The notes beneath the pieces were generated by a model that saw nothing but the letters and a program-made list of their open reading frames with translations, made no database searches and was not told where the DNA came from. Positions 8,084-15,764 of a stretch of 18,607 nucleotides of DNA are shown in pieces; the first letter of the stretch is position 1, and every line of letters starts with the position of its first letter. The stretch is from positions 1 to 18,607 of the forward strand of contig SXHS01000346.1 in NCBI GenBank assembly GCA_005773145.1. The letters are read 5' to 3'. The position numbers were made by a program, and so were the translations under genes. This DNA is from Planctomycetaceae bacterium (lineage in GTDB: Bacteria > Planctomycetota > Planctomycetia > Pirellulales > Pirellulaceae).

Positions 8084-9274
8084 CTAGAAGGCATCCCCGT
8101 CGTCCACTGTTTCCGCGCCATTACGCGTTCCCATCGCCCGCCAAACGGCCAGGTCCACGCCATCGCTGACCGTGGTGACATGCCCGTCCCCAAAGACGAC
8201 ATTGACCAGCCCGGAGTGGCTACTGCGGGCTGAGATGATGGCGTGCTCCCCGGGCGTATCCGGTATCGAGCTCCAATTGCCACAATCCTGGCCGGACCAA
8301 TTCGGGGGCGCCACATGGTTGTATTGTGTCGAGTCATATCCAGCAAACGGCCAACCATTGGAATAGTCGCTGCTGGACCCGGTACGGCCCCATCTTCCGG
8401 GCGCCGTGAAATTAAATGGATCGATTTTCGCTTTATAGCCCAGACAATCTTGGAACATCACATCGCGCGTGGGGGGCGGCACGCTGTGCGAGCGGCGTTG
8501 CATGGTGACAATGTCCGTTTTCGTCGGCAGTTGTCGACTCGGATCCAAATCACTCCCTTTGTCCCGCTCGCTGAAGAACACGGTTTTCGACACACCATCG
8601 GTGAACTCTTGGGCGCGCACGCCGCGTCCTGCCGTGAAGGCACCGTTTCCCAACACTGGTAAACCGTCCGCAACACTATCGAAGCTCGTCTGCTGGTAGT
8701 CCGAATTGGCGCCTCCATAGGGCGTGGATCCACCAAAATTGCAGCGATAGTTATTCTCCGAAATCACGCGACCGGTATTCTTGTCGCTGGGGCATATAAA
8801 CAGCGACTCCGCCTGTGCGTAGGCTTGGTAGTTCAAGTTGTACGGCGCTCCCCCCGAGGTCATCCGCTTCGATTGGGCTCGCTGGAAATCGATCATGTCG
8901 TAAATTACTTGGCTCTCCATGTAGGGCAGAATCCTCACGTGTACGGAGTAGAAACCCGTCTTCTCGCCGGTGGCAGCCGTCTGGTCGACGCCATTATGAC
9001 TGGTATAAGAGACCTGCGGCTGTCCTCGGTGTACCCAGTCGGGGAACAGGCGACCGGGCGGAAACTGCTGTTGAGCGCTCTCGAAGTTTGTCGTTGCCAG
9101 CCCGATTTGCTTGAGACTGTTCGCACATTGTCCGCGCCGAGCCGCTTCGCGGGCTGCCTGAACGGCGGGCAATAACAATGCGATCAATATGCCGATAATC
9201 GCGATCACAACCAGTAGTTCGACCAAGGTGAACCCGTTGAGTCGACGTCTGGCGAAGAGAGCCCCGTTGTCCAT
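8084..9274 (-). CDS. DUF1559 protein with prepilin-like N-terminus
   Basis: A 396-residue planctomycete DUF1559 (SBP_bac_10-type) protein. The N-terminus is a type IV pilin/type II secretion pseudopilin signal: RRRLNG|FTLVELLVVIAIIGILIALL, with predicted prepilin-peptidase cleavage after G14 and Glu at +5. It is followed by the typical AREAARRGQCANSLKQIGLA helix and a soluble domain. The C-terminus has the family's FGDGHV hallmark (361-366) and, 12 bases or so of codons before it, H353. The function of the family is unknown; planctomycetes carry many paralogues, and they may build envelope or fibre structures. The start ATG has GAGGTG about 6 bases upstream. It lies 61 bases downstream of the EEP/dockerin gene on the same strand, so shared transcription is possible. 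Confidence 0.93.
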   Translation of the reverse strand: MDNGALFARRRLNGFTLVELLVVIAIIGILIALLLPAVQAAREAARRGQCANSLKQIGLATTNFESAQQQFPPGRLFPDWVHRGQPQVSYTSHNGVDQTAATGEKTGFYSVHVRILPYMESQVIYDMIDFQRAQSKRMTSGGAPYNLNYQAYAQAESLFICPSDKNTGRVISENNYRCNFGGSTPYGGANSDYQQTSFDSVADGLPVLGNGAFTAGRGVRAQEFTDGVSKTVFFSERDKGSDLDPSRQLPTKTDIVTMQRRSHSVPPPTRDVMFQDCLGYKAKIDPFNFTAPGRWGRTGSSSDYSNGWPFAGYDSTQYNHVAPPNWSGQDCGNWSSIPDTPGEHAIISARSSHSGLVNVVFGDGHVTTVSDGVDLAVWRAMGTRNGAETVDDGDAF

Positions 9275-9335
9275 GACAACACCTCACCAATCTTCACTTT
9301 GTGGAATCACTTCGATTACTCCTGACAAACGCCAC

Positions 9336-11315
9336 CTATCCGGACCTTCGATTTCTATGCGCTATGAACAGCAAACTGGCAAAGACTCCAGTCGCCAGCA
9401 AGCCAGCGTGCGGCTCCGGTACCGACTGCCCCACGGAGCCGTGAATCGTGGCGCCGTAACCCAATTGCAGAATCGCAAAATCCGCCCCGTTGACCTGACC
9501 ATCCGAGTTGAAGTCGCCGTCTTCCCATATCGCGTTCTGCGTGCCGTAATGAACTTGCAGCGCGGCGAAATCACTCCCCCCGACCACCCCATCCAAGGTT
9601 GCGTCGCCAGACAGGGCCACCAGCCCGCTAAGATCTAGCGTCATGGGCAGATTCTGTGTCTCGCCGGGGAGGTTCTGGTCAGAAACGGCTAGGATTAGCT
9701 GGCTACTGAGTCGTCCATACAGATCCGTGCGCATGGTCAGATCGAAAGAAGCAGAACTCCCTGCCAACAGATTCGACAGGGTCGTTGCATTGGTCAAGAA
9801 TCCCGCTCCATTCGTGAATTGCACCGCGTCGATGTCCAGGGCCGCCGTGTATCCCGCCGTGGCAATGCGATTGTGGATCGCCGCTGATACGGTCGGTTCT
9901 GACGATACGTACTCGGCAAAGCCAAAATCAACGCTAAGCCCAGTCACATCGGCGACGGCATTCCATGAAGGCTTGGCGTGATCCCACACGGAATATGTGA
10001 CCGTGTCGGCGAAATCGGCCGTGGCGGCGCCCTCGCTGGTCGCCTGGACTTCAATCTGTCCGCTACGCGCCCCAGCGGATCCTGTCTGCAGATTGACGGC
10101 ATGAATGTTTCCAGTCGCCAGAGGCATCGCCAAACCGCCGATACTGCCCGTCAGGTCACCGGTCACAGTCCCCGCGTAATCCAATTCATCGGCGCCCAAC
10201 GCATGCACGACCGGAGCAGAATTCTGGACAGTGACGAGCAGCGACACGGGCGTTCCCACCAACACCTGATTCGGCACCGCCGTCTGCTGAACCAACATGC
10301 GTGCTGGCAGTTGGTAATCGGCCACAACCGGAAGGTGGTCGGACGCATTGGCAATGGCGGTCAGAAGCGACAGGGGCAATGCCGTGTTGGACGCCGTGTC
10401 GAGAGCCCCGTTGAGTGTGTGCGTACCATTATTGCCGAAGGCATGGTACGAGCCGTTGATGATGGCGAGCCCCTCCTGATCGAGCAACTCCGAGTTGACC
10501 ATCTGCCAATCGAATCGGTCGTCTATACCACCGGTGATTTGCCCACTGTAACGCGTGGTGGTGGTAGGACTCTGCGTATGCACATCACGAAATGAGCTAT
10601 TGTCGTGCCAGCCTCCGACTCGGTTGACGGGATCGAAGCCTTGGCCTGGTCCCGCCCCCGGATTCGTGAGCGTGCTCCACATCGTCTCGGTGCTATTGTA
10701 GATATTGAAATCACCGCCATAGATCACATGCGTCCCCGTGGGCAGAGCATCGGCATTGGCCCGATTGCTGGCGGCCTCAACGCCGCGTCGGACCCCATCG
10801 TCAAAGTTCTGACCGGCCTTGTAGTGGGACACATAGAGATAAAAGTCTGACGTCGACGAATACCCCGTCGGTCGTAGTTGGTAGCGTGCGGTCTGTCGGG
10901 CATTGGCCGCAATGGAGACGCTTCCAACGGCGGATTGCGACATGAGCTGCACACTCTGCGTGTTGTAGATCAGTCCCGGCCTGCCGCCGCCAGACGTCTG
11001 CACGTCCAGCGTGGCTCGCGCGTACGTACCCGGCCCGTAAATGCCATTCAAAACGTCGACGATAGCCTGAGTGGTAGAAGCTGAACTGGTCTGCTCCTGT
11101 AGCGCCAAGACATCGATGGGCTTCGAGAATCCCTGTCGGGCCTCGTTGCCAATCCCCTGGAGCACGGTCCCGGTATCCGCTCGTGGCCCTCCCGCCGTGT
11201 TGTAGGTAACGACACGTAGCTGGCCCCAGACCAAGGCGGGAAACGCAAACCACACAACCATGAGCGCCCATCCCGCAACCCTGAGCAAACGACTCGGCTT
11301 TTGTTTACATCTCAT
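9336..11315 (-). CDS. Exported EEP-family hydrolase with dockerin and PEP-CTERM
   Basis: A 659-residue exported enzyme. An N-terminal signal peptide (about 1-31) is followed by an endonuclease/exonuclease/phosphatase domain (about 33-336). Catalytic positions are visible as TYN (N39), QEQ (E74), SHYK (H164), GGDFNIYN (D202, N204), DDRFDW (266-270) and SDHLP (D326, H327). Next comes a beta-rich region (about 340-562) I cannot name. A dockerin-like pair of calcium loops follows, GDATLDGVVGGSDFAALQ (570-587) and GDFNSDGQVNGADFAILQ (600-617), and last a PEP-CTERM sorting signal with VPEP (632-635), a hydrophobic segment and RNRR. Family members cleave phosphodiesters or phosphomonoesters in nucleic acids, inositol phosphates or lipids; the substrate is not readable. 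An intrinsic terminator of the upstream gene separates it from that gene, so it should have its own promoter. Confidence 0.88.
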   Translation of the reverse strand: MRCKQKPSRLLRVAGWALMVVWFAFPALVWGQLRVVTYNTAGGPRADTGTVLQGIGNEARQGFSKPIDVLALQEQTSSASTTQAIVDVLNGIYGPGTYARATLDVQTSGGGRPGLIYNTQSVQLMSQSAVGSVSIAANARQTARYQLRPTGYSSTSDFYLYVSHYKAGQNFDDGVRRGVEAASNRANADALPTGTHVIYGGDFNIYNSTETMWSTLTNPGAGPGQGFDPVNRVGGWHDNSSFRDVHTQSPTTTTRYSGQITGGIDDRFDWQMVNSELLDQEGLAIINGSYHAFGNNGTHTLNGALDTASNTALPLSLLTAIANASDHLPVVADYQLPARMLVQQTAVPNQVLVGTPVSLLVTVQNSAPVVHALGADELDYAGTVTGDLTGSIGGLAMPLATGNIHAVNLQTGSAGARSGQIEVQATSEGAATADFADTVTYSVWDHAKPSWNAVADVTGLSVDFGFAEYVSSEPTVSAAIHNRIATAGYTAALDIDAVQFTNGAGFLTNATTLSNLLAGSSASFDLTMRTDLYGRLSSQLILAVSDQNLPGETQNLPMTLDLSGLVALSGDATLDGVVGGSDFAALQVHYGTQNAIWEDGDFNSDGQVNGADFAILQLGYGATIHGSVGQSVPEPHAGLLATGVFASLLFIAHRNRRSG

Positions 11316-11395
11316 ATGGCATCCATTCCCATATCTGTTACGTTCCCAATCATCAACCGGAGTTCCCGGTTCGCCTTACGTTGTCGCGGCGATGT

Positions 11396-11445
11396 AAAAG
11401 AAGGCCGGACGCCCCTCCGCCGCGAAGCGTTGGGGACGTCCGGCC
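11396..11445 (-). terminator. Intrinsic terminator for the small PEP-CTERM gene
   Basis: On the minus strand GGCCGGACGTCCCC pairs with GGGGCGTCCGGCC (13 base pairs with a one-base bulge, loop of 16 bases) and is followed by TTCTTTT. It lies about 60 bases after the stop of the gene at 11508-12149. Confidence 0.8.
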
Positions 11446-11507
11446 CTGGCGTCCGCTGTCCATCACAGTTGAACATCAATGCTGTCAATCAAAGCTGAAC
11501 ATCATGT

Positions 11508-12149
11508 CTAGCGAGAACGCCGGCGCCCAACGACCAGCGCCACCAGACCCAGTACCGAAGCTCCGAGCGTGGCCGGCTCGGGAACCACGGTGACCTGGGT
11601 CGAAGTTTGCGCCGCCATCGTGGCAATGCCGCTGGCCGCTTGAAACACATTTGCCAATGACCCAGAAGCAATACCCAGAGCCGATGCTGGCCCTGCGTAG
11701 AGTCCCGAAGCCAACAACAAGGGAGCGCCATACACGACCTGCTCCGTGGACAACAAACCGGTAACTCCCGGCAAGGTGCCCAGATTGCCCGGCGTCTGAC
11801 CAAGGCCCCGCACCAGGAATGGCGTGGGGGTGATGGTGTCCTGCGCTGCCTCCACCAGCCGTGCCACATTGTTGTCCGCCGAACGCAACGTGCGGAAACC
11901 TATGGGGTCACCACTGTCCAACTCCAAGGCCCGGGGAGACTTGTGATCAAGGGTGGAAATCCCTCCCGACAGATTGGCGCTGTAAAAGGCCAATCCGAAA
12001 TTGTCACCAAGACTACTCGATACGTACAAATTGTACGTACCAGGTCCACCCTCGTTCACTTTCAGGTGATAGTTCACAACAGCCGCTTCACTGGCACCAG
12101 CAGCCAGGAACGCGGCTACTAGCAGCACCCAACCCATGACACTCTTCAT
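11508..12149 (-). CDS. Small exported PEP-CTERM protein, function unknown
   Basis: A 213-residue protein with a signal peptide (MKSVMGWVLLVAAFLAAG, cleavage probably after ASEA around 20-22) and a C-terminal PEP-CTERM signal: VPEPATLG (189-196), a hydrophobic segment and GRRRSR. The mature part (about 24-185) is of a kind seen in planctomycete PEP-CTERM proteins and contains NYHLKVNEGGPGTYNLYVSS near its start; it suggests a beta-sandwich but I recognise no named domain. The ATG at 12149 is chosen because GAGGAG sits 7 bases upstream; the TTG at 12164 overlaps that ribosome site and is unlikely. The upstream gap holds a 10-base tandem repeat and a 7-base-arm palindrome. It is ended by a good intrinsic terminator. 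Confidence 0.85.
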   Translation of the reverse strand: MKSVMGWVLLVAAFLAAGASEAAVVNYHLKVNEGGPGTYNLYVSSSLGDNFGLAFYSANLSGGISTLDHKSPRALELDSGDPIGFRTLRSADNNVARLVEAAQDTITPTPFLVRGLGQTPGNLGTLPGVTGLLSTEQVVYGAPLLLASGLYAGPASALGIASGSLANVFQAASGIATMAAQTSTQVTVVPEPATLGASVLGLVALVVGRRRSR

Positions 12150-12180
12150 GCTCAAACTCCTCAAAAAAAGTTACCGACCG

Positions 12181-12196
12181 GCCATCGTTCGATGGC
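12181..12196. repeat. 16-base palindrome upstream of the small PEP-CTERM gene
   Basis: GCCATCG-TT-CGATGGC, perfect 7-base arms, about 30 bases upstream of the ATG at 12149. Thirteen of its bases recur next to the start of the second EEP gene. It could be an operator or a leader hairpin; function unknown. Confidence 0.45.
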
Positions 12197-12219
12197 ACCC
12201 AATTCGACACCAGAAAAAA

Positions 12220-12239
12220 TTGTCAGAACTTGTCAGAAC
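12220..12239. repeat. Tandem 10-base direct repeat
   Basis: Two exact, adjacent copies of TTGTCAGAAC in the 118-base gap upstream of the small PEP-CTERM gene. A 10-base period places both copies on the same DNA face, as in tandem operator sites. It could equally be a chance duplication. Confidence 0.6.
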
Positions 12240-12262
12240 AAAAAACCGAACCGCACACGCGG
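12240..12262 (-). terminator. Weak candidate terminator for the large dockerin gene
   Basis: On the minus strand a short CCGC-GTGT-GCGG hairpin starts 5 bases after the stop at 12268 and is followed, after TTCGG, by six T residues. The four-base-pair stem is marginal. Confidence 0.25.
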
Positions 12263-12267
12263 ATCTG

Positions 12268-14202
12268 TTACGCATTCTTTTCACTAGCCAAGTTGCGTCG
12301 GCGCCGTCGCGCAAACAGTGGGATGCCACCCAGGAAGGTCAACCCGAAAGTCGTCGGTTCCGGAACGGCGGAACTCACCGGACCACTCACCGGACCCATG
12401 GCGTTGAAACCGAAGTTGTTTTGCAACAAGGCAAAATCAGCGCCGTTGACCGTGCCATTGCCATTGAAATCGCCATCTGCCCAACCGCCCGCCTGACCAA
12501 AGCGGTTCTGCAGCAAGGCGAAGTCCGCCCCAGACACCATGCCGTCGAGATTGGCATCGCCATAGGCAGTCCCCAGGATTTCCTCGACCAACTCATCGGC
12601 GTCGCCGTTGACTCCGGTCAACAACGCGTCTCCGGTCAGGTCGTACCACTCCCGACCAATAGCACTCGTGACCTGCCCGCCCAAAGTCGGATCGGCCACG
12701 CCAGCGAACAGTCGGTCAATGTCGCTGGCATTCACGACACCATCGCCGTTGACGTCGCCACGCAAAAAGAAGCTAACTCCCTGCCGCTCGAGAAAATGGT
12801 TAACGGCGTTGAGCTCTTGATAGACCAACGTTCCCGTGGCCAAATCGAACACGTAGGCGTCGGACACCACATTCGGCGCGGCCCCGGAATCAATGTCAAA
12901 GAAATAGACTCGGCCCGTACCTTTGTCGATGGTCACAAATCGGCCATCGGTAACCGCCACGTCGTCGTCGAGCGTCGGCGCGACGTTGGCAGATGTACCC
13001 CAAGCGCCGAATACGATCTCATCTTGCGTATTTGCGTCCGTATCGGCCGCGTCGTAGTTGAGAACTGCACGACTAATCACTTTGGGCTCGGTCGGCACCG
13101 GCGATTCAAAGAAGCCCGATTCGCCGATCAAGAGATTGCCGTTCTTGTCGATCTGCACCCAATCGGCAACGCCGTCATTACTAGCAGGATTCACGACAGG
13201 GTCATTGTCCAGGGCGAAGCCGGTTGGATATGGCGAAGGCCCAACCTGCATTTCCTTCTTGACCGCAGTCTTGGTGGTGAAATTCAGCTCGAAGTAGCTG
13301 AGGTCGTCACCGCCGCCGTCCGACTCAGCGACCCAAACACCCTTGACGCCATCGCGACTCACATACGCCATGTCCACGGGCTCACTGCGTCCGGAGGCGT
13401 TATCCATATCCACCAGCGCGCCGATGTCCGACCGCCAGGACTGGGCCGTCTGCTGATTGAACCCTCCCGTGTGATCGAGGGCCGAGTACACGGCACCCCC
13501 CGGAGCGGTGCTCGTGCGGCTGACGAAGCGCAGCTGGTGGTCGTTGGGAACGGTATCGGGATCGGTATCCAGACCCGTTTGATTATCCAGCAGCATCAAG
13601 TTCGCGGGATCCGCGAACTCAAGGGCATAGTCATAGAACGGACCACCTTGAGTTCGTCCGATTTCTCCAACCTTTTGGACAATACCCGCCAGATTCACCG
13701 TGGTGCCCGCGTGCTGCGGATGCTGCGGATTCACGGTACCGTCGGGCCCCGTTGTTGGGGCATACATCGTCCCCACCGCTCGCCCATTCGTCAGAAAATC
13801 CTTGAGGATTTCCTGATAGTCGATGCGATATAGATCGTAGTCCCCTTCGGTATCACCGGCGGCATCAATCGTGCCCGCTGTTCCGCTATCGAAGGCCGTC
13901 ATGTAGACCGTGCCGTTGATGGGATTCACCGTCAAGGCATCCGGGTCCTCGAAGTTTAGCGTGCTAAAGTCTTCGTATCCCGTCCATGCGGAGAACAACG
14001 GAGCCTGATTGAAGACCGTGCCGGTCAGATCGGTAACGTCATAGAAATTGACAGATCTTCGGGTCGTTCCGAAGTTCTGCGTGGCATCCAGCAGGGCCAC
14101 GATTTTTCGGGGTGGGGGCGCGGCCCCCTCGGCCGGGGCATTGCAGGCGCCCACGGCACACGCCGCGCCCAATAGGAACGAGGAAACAGATTTCTTTTTC
14201 AT
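12268..14202 (-). CDS. Large exported protein with two dockerins and PEP-CTERM
   Basis: A 644-residue exported protein. The signal sequence MKKKSVSSFLLGAACAVGAC could end at a signal peptidase I site near residues 25-27, or at C20 as a lipoprotein (VGAC is a marginal lipobox). Residues 30-475 look beta-propeller-like, with blade-like phrases such as PDALTVNPINGTVYMTAF, but I cannot assign a family. Two dockerin modules follow: GDVNGDGVVNASDIDRLF (482-499) with a degenerate partner around 520-543, then GDANLDGMVSGADFALLQ (548-565) and GDFNGNGTVNGADFALLQ (577-594). The PEP-CTERM signal has VPEP (613-616), a hydrophobic stretch and five arginines, then an unusual eight-residue tail NLASEKNA. The ATG has GGAG 9 bases upstream. 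The function is unknown. Confidence 0.87.
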   Translation of the reverse strand: MKKKSVSSFLLGAACAVGACNAPAEGAAPPPRKIVALLDATQNFGTTRRSVNFYDVTDLTGTVFNQAPLFSAWTGYEDFSTLNFEDPDALTVNPINGTVYMTAFDSGTAGTIDAAGDTEGDYDLYRIDYQEILKDFLTNGRAVGTMYAPTTGPDGTVNPQHPQHAGTTVNLAGIVQKVGEIGRTQGGPFYDYALEFADPANLMLLDNQTGLDTDPDTVPNDHQLRFVSRTSTAPGGAVYSALDHTGGFNQQTAQSWRSDIGALVDMDNASGRSEPVDMAYVSRDGVKGVWVAESDGGGDDLSYFELNFTTKTAVKKEMQVGPSPYPTGFALDNDPVVNPASNDGVADWVQIDKNGNLLIGESGFFESPVPTEPKVISRAVLNYDAADTDANTQDEIVFGAWGTSANVAPTLDDDVAVTDGRFVTIDKGTGRVYFFDIDSGAAPNVVSDAYVFDLATGTLVYQELNAVNHFLERQGVSFFLRGDVNGDGVVNASDIDRLFAGVADPTLGGQVTSAIGREWYDLTGDALLTGVNGDADELVEEILGTAYGDANLDGMVSGADFALLQNRFGQAGGWADGDFNGNGTVNGADFALLQNNFGFNAMGPVSGPVSSAVPEPTTFGLTFLGGIPLFARRRRRNLASEKNA

Positions 14203-14288
14203 GTCAAGTTTCTCCAGAAGATAGCGGACTCACAGAACCTCACAAAGCGACGCAGCGCACAACGCAATCTCACATCAACTCTGCTCGG

Positions 14289-14294
14289 ATTGTA
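14289..14294 (-). promoter_or_regulatory. Candidate -10 box for the large dockerin gene
   Basis: TACAAT on the minus strand, about 87 bases upstream of the ATG at 14202, with a poor -35 candidate TGGTTG 16 bases further upstream. It is the only promoter-like signal I see in this 149-base gap. Confidence 0.3.
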
Positions 14295-14351
14295 GATACG
14301 ACGTGTGAAACAACCACCAAGACGGAGTGTGAAGTTGAACAATCTTCCAAC

Positions 14352-15764
14352 TCACGGCTCCCAGGAAACATCGACCCACACCAGGCGATGATCGCTGCTC
14401 ACCACGGGATGACCTTTTCCAACAAGCAAGAACAGCGGGTCGGACTCCTTCGGCCAGAACACCCCACTGTTGACGATGTTTAGTTGCTTGGATGGCAGCA
14501 CGTAGTCCAATCGCAAATTGCCTGGCCCTGAATGGCCATCTTTCCAGTCCCCCGTGTCGGCCGCTGCATCGCCACGATGCCCAAGATTAACGCCACCTTG
14601 ATTGCGGGCCTGTTCGAGCCCACCTGGTGATCGCGGCACAAGCTTCTCGCCTTGCACCTCCGCATGTTGCAACAGTTGCAGGATGGGACGCCGCTCACCG
14701 CCGGCATCGCATGGATCGGCATTGAGATCTCCGCAAATCACAAACGGCTCACGAGCCGTAAGTCCGCCCATTTGCCCCTGGTCGTCGTAGATGTAACGCG
14801 ATCGCTCGTGGTCGCCTGCGATGTAGTCAGCCCAGAAGCGGATCTCATCGTGATTTCGACGGCCATTGCGGTCCTCGGGCCCATCAAACACGGGCGGAGT
14901 CGGATGGCTGACCAATAGGTGGAGCACGCGTCCGTCGACGCGCAGGGGCAGGTCCCAATGGCTCTTGCTAGACAATGGAAAGTCTCGTAGCGCCTCGTCG
15001 CTGTACCAACCCACGGATTCGCCCGCTGGTCCTGTTCGCAGCGGCAGCAGCGCGCCAGGCATGTCGGCCCAGCGAAATTGCTGAAAGGTTCTGATTTTTT
15101 CCCGATCCAGCGGAAATCGCGAAAGAACGGCCATCCCGTATTGGCCAGGGAAACGGCCGTATCCCCAGGCATCTCCCCCATATCCGGGCGTCCCCAACTC
15201 GCCGCCCACCTGGCCATCTCGGTCCAGATCGTGCCCCGAGGCCCGACCGGTGTTGACGGTCGCTGTGAAGAAATGTTCGTAGGTCAAACCTACCGTGGGC
15301 CCGCCGTCGGAAATAATCGAAGACTGCGGCACCGACAGGTAGTTGGCCTGCAAGAGGCCAACCACCTCGCCGTTGGGATCATAATCCAATTCATTCAGCA
15401 GCAAGATATCCGGCCGAACGCATTGCACGATAGCCGCGATCGCTTGCGCCTGGGAATCATGACTCGACCGCAACCGCGCGACGATATCGTTCGCACATGA
15501 ACCAAACAGCGACACGTTGAAAGTCGCAATTCGAATCGTGTTTGGTGGCCGCTTGAGCGCCGCATCCAAGTGAATCTCGGCCGAGGACGAGTCTGCAGGC
15601 GACACACAACTGTCATCGGAACCACGATCGTCAACACCAAACGACCGTTGACCCATCCCCACAATGGCCGCAACAAATGGCATCAGCCAAACGAGTCGTC
15701 GACCTGCCGACCAACACCAAGGCCGCCCACTCAACAGGCGAGCCAGACAGCGGTTGTAATGCAT
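14352..15764 (-). CDS. Exported EEP-family hydrolase
   Basis: A 470-residue endonuclease/exonuclease/phosphatase enzyme. Catalytic motifs are in order: ATFNVSL (N83), LNELD (E125), SHPTPP (H287), CGDLNADP (D346, N348), LRLDYVLPS (D420) and SSDHRLVW (D458, H459). An insertion with DLDRDGQVGG (179-188) resembles a calcium-binding loop and leads into FPGQYGMAVLSRFPL. The N-terminus has a long basic stretch and a hydrophobic segment at about 23-37, consistent with export or a single membrane anchor; there is no dockerin or PEP-CTERM. Cleaved phosphoester substrates cannot be read from sequence. The ATG at 15764 has only a weak ribosome site; no better in-frame start lies upstream before a stop. 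It is upstream of the other minus-strand export genes, separated by 149 bases from the next. Confidence 0.88.
   Translation of the reverse strand: MHYNRCLARLLSGRPWCWSAGRRLVWLMPFVAAIVGMGQRSFGVDDRGSDDSCVSPADSSSAEIHLDAALKRPPNTIRIATFNVSLFGSCANDIVARLRSSHDSQAQAIAAIVQCVRPDILLLNELDYDPNGEVVGLLQANYLSVPQSSIISDGGPTVGLTYEHFFTATVNTGRASGHDLDRDGQVGGELGTPGYGGDAWGYGRFPGQYGMAVLSRFPLDREKIRTFQQFRWADMPGALLPLRTGPAGESVGWYSDEALRDFPLSSKSHWDLPLRVDGRVLHLLVSHPTPPVFDGPEDRNGRRNHDEIRFWADYIAGDHERSRYIYDDQGQMGGLTAREPFVICGDLNADPCDAGGERRPILQLLQHAEVQGEKLVPRSPGGLEQARNQGGVNLGHRGDAAADTGDWKDGHSGPGNLRLDYVLPSKQLNIVNSGVFWPKESDPLFLLVGKGHPVVSSDHRLVWVDVSWEP

Noticed and set aside
8084..9274. Whether the prepilin-like N-terminus marks a type IV pilus or type II secretion locus
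   Set aside because: No pilus ATPase, prepilin peptidase or secretin gene is present; the C-terminal hallmark points to DUF1559 instead.
9978..10595. A 205-codon plus-strand open frame opposite the EEP/dockerin gene
   Set aside because: Antisense to the catalytic domain and to the beta-rich region, with no family resemblance.
12136..13833. A 565-codon plus-strand open frame opposite the large dockerin gene
   Set aside because: It is the antisense shadow of a gene with signal peptide, dockerin and PEP-CTERM features; its translation has no recognisable motifs and is rich in Arg/His/Ile in a non-protein-like way.
14738..15217. A 159-codon minus-strand frame inside the second EEP gene
   Set aside because: Same-strand frame shadow of a fully motif-bearing gene, no sign of a frameshift because all EEP motifs are in one frame.
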